Assembly (NCBI RefSeq): GCF_001612845.1 | Contig: NZ_BDBF01000037.1 | Coordinates: 1-64,000 of the forward strand | Direction: 5' to 3' | Length of the DNA stretch: 64,000 nucleotides | Source: Nocardia elegans NBRC 108235 | Lineage (GTDB): Bacteria; Actinomycetota; Actinomycetes; Mycobacteriales; Mycobacteriaceae | Part shown: positions 59,186-64,000 of the stretch, piece by piece | Numbering within the stretch: the stretch's first letter is position 1 | Layout of the letters: the number at the start of each line of letters is the position of its first letter | Notes under the pieces: generated by a model | Told to the model about the DNA's origin: nothing | The model's input: only the letters and a program-made list of their open reading frames with translations | Database searches by the model: none | Position numbers and translations under genes: made by a program

Positions 59186-59608
59186 TCAGTCGCCGGACTT
59201 CACGTCGACCTTCGTCACCTTCTCCTTCGGCTCGCCCATCGGAACGGTGACCGTGAGGATGCCCTTGGCATATGTCGCGTCGATGCCCTCGTCCTGCGCT
59301 CCCTCGGGAAGCGAGACGGTGCGTTCGAAGGAGCCGTAGCTGAACTCCGAGCGCCCCTTCTCCTCGTGGGATTCGCTGCGCTCGGCCTTGATGGTGAGCA
59401 AGCCGCCATGCACGGACACTTCGACGTCCTTCGCCGGATCGATGCCGGGAATCTCGGTACGCACCACATAGTGGCCGTCGTCGACGGACTCCTCCACCCG
59501 CAGTAGATGACTGCCGAACATCGGCGCCAAGCCGGGAGTGAACGCATTCCACCAATCGGTGAAGTCAGGTAGCAGCGATCCGGGGCGGTGGGCGGGAAGC
59601 AGGTTCAT
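59186..59608 (-). CDS. hspX: Small heat-shock protein, HspX/Acr-like
   Basis: A 140-residue alpha-crystallin chaperone. It follows M. tuberculosis HspX (Rv2031c): HRPGSLLPDFTDWWNAF, EIPGIDPAKDVEVSVHGGLL, TIKAERSESHEEKGRSEFSY, GSFERTVSLPEGA and ATYAKGILTVTVPM. The crystallin domain spans ~45-135. It forms oligomers that hold unfolding proteins, and in mycobacteria it dominates the hypoxic proteome. The ATG at 59608 has gaggag seven bases upstream; longer frame extension is not family-like. Usp lies 38 bases downstream. Confidence 0.93.
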   Translation of the reverse strand: MNLLPAHRPGSLLPDFTDWWNAFTPGLAPMFGSHLLRVEESVDDGHYVVRTEIPGIDPAKDVEVSVHGGLLTIKAERSESHEEKGRSEFSYGSFERTVSLPEGAQDEGIDATYAKGILTVTVPMGEPKEKVTKVDVKSGD

Positions 59609-59701
59609 GATCACTCCTCGGCTGTGTGGTGGGTACCTGTTCCTATCCCTCGATCTCAGCGTGGCAGGCCGCGCACTCCTAGGGCAGCGAGTCTTCACCC
59701 C

Positions 59702-59721
59702 CGAGTGACGGAAGTCCTCAC
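59702..59721 (-). promoter_or_regulatory. Possible DosR-like box upstream of hspX
   Basis: On the minus strand gtgaggacttccgtcactcg fits about 12 of 20 positions of the DosR palindrome, including GGACT and GTC-C. It lies ~95 bases before the hspX start and next to the slipin stop. Confidence 0.4.
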
Positions 59722-59723
59722 GG

Positions 59724-60599
59724 TTATCGGTCCTGTTCGGCGCCCGTGGTGCCGGCCGGTGTGCGCTCGCTCGTCGCGCCGTTGAGCCGGCCGGGGTGGG
59801 TGAGTGGGTGAAGTGCTTCGGCCGCACCGGCTTCGCGGGCGAAGAAGCTGCTGATGTCGCCGATCGCACTCATCAGCGGTGCCGGGAACACGACGGTGGT
59901 GTTCTTGTCGACGCCCAGTTCGATCAGGGTTTGCAGGTTGCGAAGCTGCAGTGCCAGCGGGTGCGCGACCATGATGTCGGAAGCCTCGCCCAGTGAGGCG
60001 GCGGCCAGCGATTCGCCCTCGGCGGCAATGATTTTCGCGCGCTTTTCGCGCTCGGCTTCGGCCTGGCGGGCCATCGCCCGCTGCATGCTGTCGGGAAGTT
60101 GGATGTCTTTCAGTTCGACCAGGGTTACCTCGACTCCCCACTCCACCGTGGTCGCGTCGAGGATCTGGCGGATGTCGGCATTGATCACGTCGGTCTCGGC
60201 GAGCGCTTGGTCGAGGGTGTGCTGACCCACCACCTTGCGCAGGGTGGTCTGTGCGATCTGATCGATCGCCGCGGCGACGTTCTCGATGACGATCACCGAT
60301 TTCGCGGCGTCGACCACCCGGAAGTAGGCGACCGCCGAGATGTCGACACTGACGTTGTCGCGGGTGATGATGCCCTGCGACTGGATCGGCAGTGTCACGA
60401 TGCGCATGGAGACCAGGCGCAGCCGGTCGACCACCGGAATGATGAACCGCAGACCCGGTTCGCGCACGGCGATGAGCCGGCCCAGCCGGAACAGCACGCC
60501 GCGCTGATACTGGTTGACCACCCGGATCGACAACGCCGCGACGATCGCGACGAGTACGACGACGGCGACGATGATCACGGTGATGGTGGCACTACTCAT
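59724..60599 (-). CDS. Slipin/stomatin-like SPFH-domain membrane protein
   Basis: A 291-residue protein: one N-terminal membrane segment (ATITVIIVAVVVLVAIVAALS), then an SPFH domain (VNQYQRGVLFRLGRLIAVRE, IIPVVDRLRLVSMRIVTLPI, DNVSVDISAVAYFRVVDA) and a charged helix (RQAEAEREKRAKIIAAEGES) for oligomerisation. Slipins organise membrane microdomains and are often paired with NfeD proteases; none is visible here. The amphi-Trp gene precedes it by nine bases, so both form an operon. ATG at 60599. Confidence 0.92.
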   Translation of the reverse strand: MSSATITVIIVAVVVLVAIVAALSIRVVNQYQRGVLFRLGRLIAVREPGLRFIIPVVDRLRLVSMRIVTLPIQSQGIITRDNVSVDISAVAYFRVVDAAKSVIVIENVAAAIDQIAQTTLRKVVGQHTLDQALAETDVINADIRQILDATTVEWGVEVTLVELKDIQLPDSMQRAMARQAEAEREKRAKIIAAEGESLAAASLGEASDIMVAHPLALQLRNLQTLIELGVDKNTTVVFPAPLMSAIGDISSFFAREAGAAEALHPLTHPGRLNGATSERTPAGTTGAEQDR

Positions 60600-60608
60600 G
60601 GGCCGGTC

Positions 60609-60848
60609 TCACTTCCTGCGTGTCGGCGCCCAGTGGAAGGCGAAATCGAGGGTGAGATCGCCGTCGACGGCGCTGTCGATCTCCAGCTCGCGATGCACCT
60701 GTCGCGGGACCGGGACGGTGATTTCCGAGTTGCCGATCCCGTAGGTCAGATCGGTGCCGGAGTCGAGCCGATCGGCGATGTGGCGCAATTCGGCGGCCAG
60801 CTCGCCGCGGGTCAGAGTGCAGTGATTCTCGTACAGCGTGTGTGCCAT
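60609..60848 (-). CDS. Amphi-Trp domain protein
   Basis: A 79-residue protein: LTRGELAAELRHIADRLDSG is an amphipathic helix, followed by strands ITVPVPRQVHRELEIDSAVD and LTLDFAFHWAP, the last with the conserved Trp. This fits the short amphi-Trp domain, of unknown function and often near stress genes. ATG at 60848. It lies nine bases ahead of the slipin gene and is likely cotranscribed. Confidence 0.82.
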   Translation of the reverse strand: MAHTLYENHCTLTRGELAAELRHIADRLDSGTDLTYGIGNSEITVPVPRQVHRELEIDSAVDGDLTLDFAFHWAPTRRK

Positions 60849-60951
60849 GGTGATCAGTGCACGCCCGCGGTCGGTTCATCGCCAGGGGAGCACTACCCCG
60901 AATGGTCATGGCCTTGGTCACTCGGCCGCACGGGCGACGCGGTCTCGCACC

Positions 60952-61467
60952 TCAGAGTTGAAGAACGACGTGCACGATGTCGTTGTCGTAGTCGGCCGAC
61001 ATCGGAATGTCGATATCCTTCAGCAACTGCATCATGGTGGAATTCGTCGCCATGACGTCGGCGACGAATCTGTCGATACCGCGGCGGCGGCCGTCGTCGG
61101 CGAGGCGCGTGAGCAGGGCGGTGCCGATGCCCGACTGCTGATCTTCATGCGCTACGACCATGGCCACCTCGGCGCAGTGTGTGCCGGGGGAGACGATGTA
61201 GTTCGCGACACCGATGAGCCGAGGTCCGAGAAACGCGCCCACCGCGCCGTGCCCCGGATCGTTGCTCGCTGTCGCCGCGGCCAGATGTTCCAGATGTTTC
61301 GGCCGCGGCCCGAAGAATCGGTAGTAGCTGTCGTGTTCGTCGAGCGCCGCGTGGAGGTCGCGAACAGCGCTCGCATCGCCGGGGCCGAGCCGGCGAAAGG
61401 TGACATCGTCGAGATCCAGGGTCGTCTCCGCGGTCGGGGCGAATTCCGGATCGTGGGGGTGCGACAT
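60952..61467 (-). CDS. GNAT-family acetyltransferase
   Basis: A 171-residue acetyltransferase: VTFRRLGPGDASAVRDLHA, then DEHDSYYRFFGPRPKHLEHL, EVAMVVAHEDQQSGIGTALL (motif A) and FVADVMATNSTMMQLLKDI. The FFGPRP block is the wording of the protein-acetyltransferase group to which mycobacterial Pat and the GNAT part of acetyl-CoA-synthetase-like enzymes belong. Targets could be proteins, but no cyclic-AMP domain is attached. ATG 61467 or ATG 61479 may be the start. It is upstream of the amphi-Trp gene by 103 bases. Confidence 0.85.
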   Translation of the reverse strand: MSHPHDPEFAPTAETTLDLDDVTFRRLGPGDASAVRDLHAALDEHDSYYRFFGPRPKHLEHLAAATASNDPGHGAVGAFLGPRLIGVANYIVSPGTHCAEVAMVVAHEDQQSGIGTALLTRLADDGRRRGIDRFVADVMATNSTMMQLLKDIDIPMSADYDNDIVHVVLQL

Positions 61468-61748
61468 ATCTGCCAGCATCGGCCACGGCCCCGGATTCCC
61501 GACAGGGCCGGAGGTCCCGGCGTCTGCCGACCGCGGCGAGTGCGACCGGGCCCTCTGTCGGTTGCCGTGTCCAGGGTTCCGGTGCCCGGGTGCCGTCTTC
61601 GCGCTATGTACCGGCGGAACTCGTCTGCACGCCGGACTCCTTCGTGGCGCGGGTGCGGTGGGCGTTGCATGATTCCCGGTTCGGCGGGCTCGCGGCTGAG
61701 GGCCAGGGCCGGCAGGGTTTCGCTGCCGACGTCGCACACGAGGTGCGT

Positions 61749-62360
61749 TCACCGTCCGCTGACATCCGGGCGGCGCAGGAACGGTATTCGCTCGGCGCGT
61801 TCTCGCTCCTCGAGCGAGAGTTCGAGTTCGGCCAGCGCGGACTGCAATTGCGGAACTCGGCGGTGTCGCAACGCCTGCACCCGCACCCGGGTAGCGGCGA
61901 GTTCGTTCTCGACGATGCGGGCGGCCGCCGCGGCCGTGGCATGCGAGGCCGCCGCGCGGATGGCATCGCGCGCGGCGTCGGCGGCCGCCGGTAGCGCCGC
62001 ATCGGTGATCACCGTGTCGTCGTCGACGGGTGGAAATACGCATTCCGTCAACACCGGGTAGCGGACACCGACCACGGTTGTCGCGGTCACTGTCACATCG
62101 CACGGCTGGAGCGGTGTGGCCAGTGTGAGCGGACGACGCCCGCCGGACAGCACCGCGCGCTGATACCACCTGCGAGCCGCTGCATCGGCCGCGATCCAGT
62201 CCGCACGGGTTGCCTCACACCGAGCGAGAAGCATCCGATGTTCCTTCTCCAGCAGTGCCTGTTTCCGCTCCAGCAGTGCCACTGCGGTCGCCGCCGCCTC
62301 GAGTCGTCCGCGCAGCCACAGGCGCCCTGCGCGCCCGGGTGGAATCGGCAACGCCGCCAT
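61749..62360 (-). CDS. atpD: V/A-type ATPase subunit D
   Basis: A 203-residue central-stalk subunit. Two long helices form a coiled coil: PPGRAGRLWLRGRLEAAATA with ALLERKQALLEKEHRMLLAR at the N-terminus, and ENELAATRVRVQALRHRRVP with QLQSALAELELSLEERERAE at the C-terminus. This is the rotor shaft of V/A-ATPases (equivalent to gamma of F-type). The ATG at 62358-62360 shares one base with the TGA of the B gene, so translation is coupled. Order A-B-D is standard. No further V-ATPase gene follows downstream. Confidence 0.85.
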   Translation of the reverse strand: MAALPIPPGRAGRLWLRGRLEAAATAVALLERKQALLEKEHRMLLARCEATRADWIAADAAARRWYQRAVLSGGRRPLTLATPLQPCDVTVTATTVVGVRYPVLTECVFPPVDDDTVITDAALPAAADAARDAIRAAASHATAAAAARIVENELAATRVRVQALRHRRVPQLQSALAELELSLEERERAERIPFLRRPDVSGR

Positions 62361-63790
62361 CAGCCGGCACCATGCGATTCGCGGAGCGCTTCGGGCAGCA
62401 TGGTCAATTCCGCGGTGGGCAACTCGAGCAGCACCCGCCATGCCCGGTTGAAAGTGTCGTTCAGACTTCGACTCTCGGTGGCGCCCTGATCGACGAAGTC
62501 ACTGCGGAACGCGTCGTCGAAGTCCAGGTAGGCGCGATCCGTGGCGGTCAGCCCGGCGGTACCGATCAATTCGGTGAGTTCGCGCACCTGCCGCGCCCGC
62601 GCGAGCGCGGCCAGAGCTTGCGCGGCCACCGGCAGATGATCGTCGCGCGTGCGCCCCGCACCGGCGCCGTGGCGCATCAGTCGCGACAGCGAACCGAGTG
62701 CATCGATGGGCGGATAGATGCCGCGGGCGTGCTCGCTCGCCGAAAGCACGATTTGGCCTTCGGTGATGTAGCCGGTCAGGTCCGGCACGGGATGGGTGAT
62801 ATCGGCTCCGGGCATGGTCACCACCGGCACCAGGGTCACCGATCCCGGCCGGCCGCGGATACGCCCGCACCGTTCGTATATCGAGGCCAGATCGCTGTAC
62901 AGGTAGCCCGGATAGGCTCGGCGACCAGGTATTTCACCGCGGGCAGCCGACACTTCCCGGACTGCTTCGGCGTAGTTGGTCATATCGGTGAGCACGACCA
63001 GCACATCCCGCCCACCCGATTCCCCGAATGCCAGCTGCTCGGCGACCGTCAACGCGATCCTCGGTGTGAGAATGCGTTCGACCACCGGATCGTCCGCGAG
63101 ATTCAGCAGCAGTACCAATTGCTGCGCCGCCCCGCGCTCCGCAAGCGCCTCCCGGACGAAGCGGGCATCCGCGTGAGTCACCCCCATCGTCGCGACCACC
63201 ACACAGAACGACTCCCCGCCGGTTCCGCCCTGCGCGGCGATCTGACATGCAAGGCGCAGATGCGGCAGCCCGGGCGGCGAGAATATCGGCAGCTTCTGAC
63301 CACGCACGAGCGTGGTGAGCGCGTCGATCACCGACACACCCGTGAGAACCGGTTCCACGGGGGCTTCCCGTCGCACCGGATTGAGCGGAGCGCCGCCGAC
63401 CGGCATCAGCGCGCCGGTGACCGGTGGACCGCCGTCCAGGGGGATGCCACGGCCGTTGCACACCCGTCCCAGCCAGCGTTCGCCGACGGGGATCAGGTAA
63501 GGCGCGCCGGTGAATTCGGCACGGACCGCCCCGGGGTCCATATCCGCGGTTCCCTCCAGCATCTCCACCACGGCGAGGTCTCGGGCGATATCCAGCACCA
63601 CTCCGTGGCGCACCCGCCCATCACCCAGCCTCACCCGCACGAATTCGTCCCACCCCACTCCTTCCACCCCGGAGACCAGCAACAGCGGGCCGCGCAGTTC
63701 CCGCACCCGCGTGTACTCGACCCAATTGCGAACGATCCTGCCCCCGTGCGGCTTCGGCGCGAGGGTCGGCCGATCCCCGGCTGCTGTCAT
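62360..63790 (-). CDS. atpB: V/A-type ATPase subunit B
   Basis: A 476-residue non-catalytic nucleotide-binding subunit. Family blocks are EYTRVRELRGPLLLVSGVEG, GRVCNGRGIPLDGG, PVEPVLTGVSVIDALTTLVR, GQKLPIFSPPGLPHLRLACQ (the degenerate P-loop), VVLTDMTNYAEAVREVS, RRAYPGYLYSDLASIYERCG and ITHPVPDLTGYITEGQIVLS. The arginine in YERCGR contributes to the catalytic site of A. ATG 63790 overlaps the A-subunit stop as ATGA. The common GSGLPHNELA reads PPGLPHLRLA here, so this B subunit is divergent. Confidence 0.9.
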   Translation of the reverse strand: MTAAGDRPTLAPKPHGGRIVRNWVEYTRVRELRGPLLLVSGVEGVGWDEFVRVRLGDGRVRHGVVLDIARDLAVVEMLEGTADMDPGAVRAEFTGAPYLIPVGERWLGRVCNGRGIPLDGGPPVTGALMPVGGAPLNPVRREAPVEPVLTGVSVIDALTTLVRGQKLPIFSPPGLPHLRLACQIAAQGGTGGESFCVVVATMGVTHADARFVREALAERGAAQQLVLLLNLADDPVVERILTPRIALTVAEQLAFGESGGRDVLVVLTDMTNYAEAVREVSAARGEIPGRRAYPGYLYSDLASIYERCGRIRGRPGSVTLVPVVTMPGADITHPVPDLTGYITEGQIVLSASEHARGIYPPIDALGSLSRLMRHGAGAGRTRDDHLPVAAQALAALARARQVRELTELIGTAGLTATDRAYLDFDDAFRSDFVDQGATESRSLNDTFNRAWRVLLELPTAELTMLPEALRESHGAG

Positions 63791-64000
63791 CTCAGTTCCC
63801 CGATCCGGTCCAGCATCTCGTCGCGCAGCCGCACGACGACGGTCGTGTCCTGCGGCCCGGCTGTTTCGCGCGCCCGCACCAGGGGGCCGAAATCCAACTC
63901 CTCGACACGTTCCGGCGCAACACCTTTCGCGACGACCTCGCGGCAACGATCGATCACCGCCGACATCGCGTCGACCAACGCCACGGTCTTGGCCATCGCG
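63787..64000 (-). CDS. atpA: V/A-type ATPase subunit A, C-terminal end (partial)
   Basis: The frame is open to the window edge; only the last ~70 residues are seen, as a helical bundle (MAKTVALVDAMSAVIDRCRE, VVAKGVAPERVEELDFGPLV) ending RLRDEMLDRIGELR. This fits the C-terminal domain of the catalytic A subunit and the position before B. The stop overlaps the B start. The nucleotide-binding domain lies outside the window. Confidence 0.75.
   Translation of the reverse strand, partial: AMAKTVALVDAMSAVIDRCREVVAKGVAPERVEELDFGPLVRARETAGPQDTTVVVRLRDEMLDRIGELR

Overview
The window reads as high-GC actinobacterial chromosome, most probably Nocardia or a close relative in the Mycobacteriales. The strongest evidence is gene order. 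From 1 to about 26.6 kb the genes follow, almost one for one, the Mycobacterium tuberculosis block Rv2696c to Rv2669: DUF3710, alpha/beta hydrolase, OB-fold, DUF3159, ceoC/ceoB, permease, TRAM methyltransferase, dxs, RNase D-like, DUF3000, echA15, hemE, hemY, hemQ, msrB, aftC, TAP-like hydrolase, ribD-like, ZapE-like ATPase, GNAT. AftC, an arabinan branching enzyme of the mycolata cell wall, points the same way. GTG starts and 4-base ATGA/GTGA overlaps are common. All identifications come from reading the sequence and from memory of the families; no search was run.

Layout. (1) 1-26.6 kb is core housekeeping: potassium control (ceoB/ceoC next to a KimA-type transporter), isoprenoid entry (dxs), haem synthesis by the coproporphyrin branch (hemE, hemY, hemQ), repair (msrB) and the envelope (aftC, a lipoprotein hydrolase). 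An ECF sigma factor of the SigD/ShbA type sits inside this block without an anti-sigma gene. (2) 26.6-33.6 kb is accessory: two MFS transporters, a probable ArsR regulator, and an unusual convergent pair made of a CoiA-like membrane protein and a protein joining a sigma region 4-like helix-turn-helix to a TnsA-like degenerate nuclease fold. (3) 33.7-34.5 kb has four tRNA genes: Val-GAC, Cys and Gly on the minus strand, Val-CAC on the plus strand. (4) 34.5-43.7 kb is a scarred integration region. It holds a serine-recombinase tail, two IS3 ends, a recombinase-associated HTH ORF plus a decayed second copy 6 kb away, the 3' half of an initiator tRNA (attachment-site remnant), and decayed TetR, lipocalin and DUF4041 genes. 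Intact cargo includes a PknD-like sensor kinase with a six-blade NHL propeller and a MarR-controlled haloalkane dehalogenase.

(5) 43.8-48.8 kb carries a PNPOx-like protein, a quinone oxidoreductase, a GerW/YtfJ protein, and a three-gene unit of propeller lipoprotein plus a FetAB-type ABC exporter. (6) 49-53.7 kb is a metal-defence unit behind a CsoR-like operator: a DUF6153-like membrane protein, an MmcO-like Tat lipoprotein multicopper oxidase, and a P1B-type ATPase with a C-terminal hemerythrin domain. (7) 53.8-64 kb resembles a compact hypoxia/dormancy cluster: a DevS/DosS-like kinase, an Hrp1-like CBS protein, a B12-dependent ribonucleotide reductase, a tandem universal stress protein, an HspX/Acr chaperone, a slipin, an amphi-Trp protein and a GNAT protein. 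It is followed by the A-B-D end of a V/A-type ATPase operon. Several degenerate DosR-like boxes lie in the intergenic gaps, but no DosR gene is inside the window.
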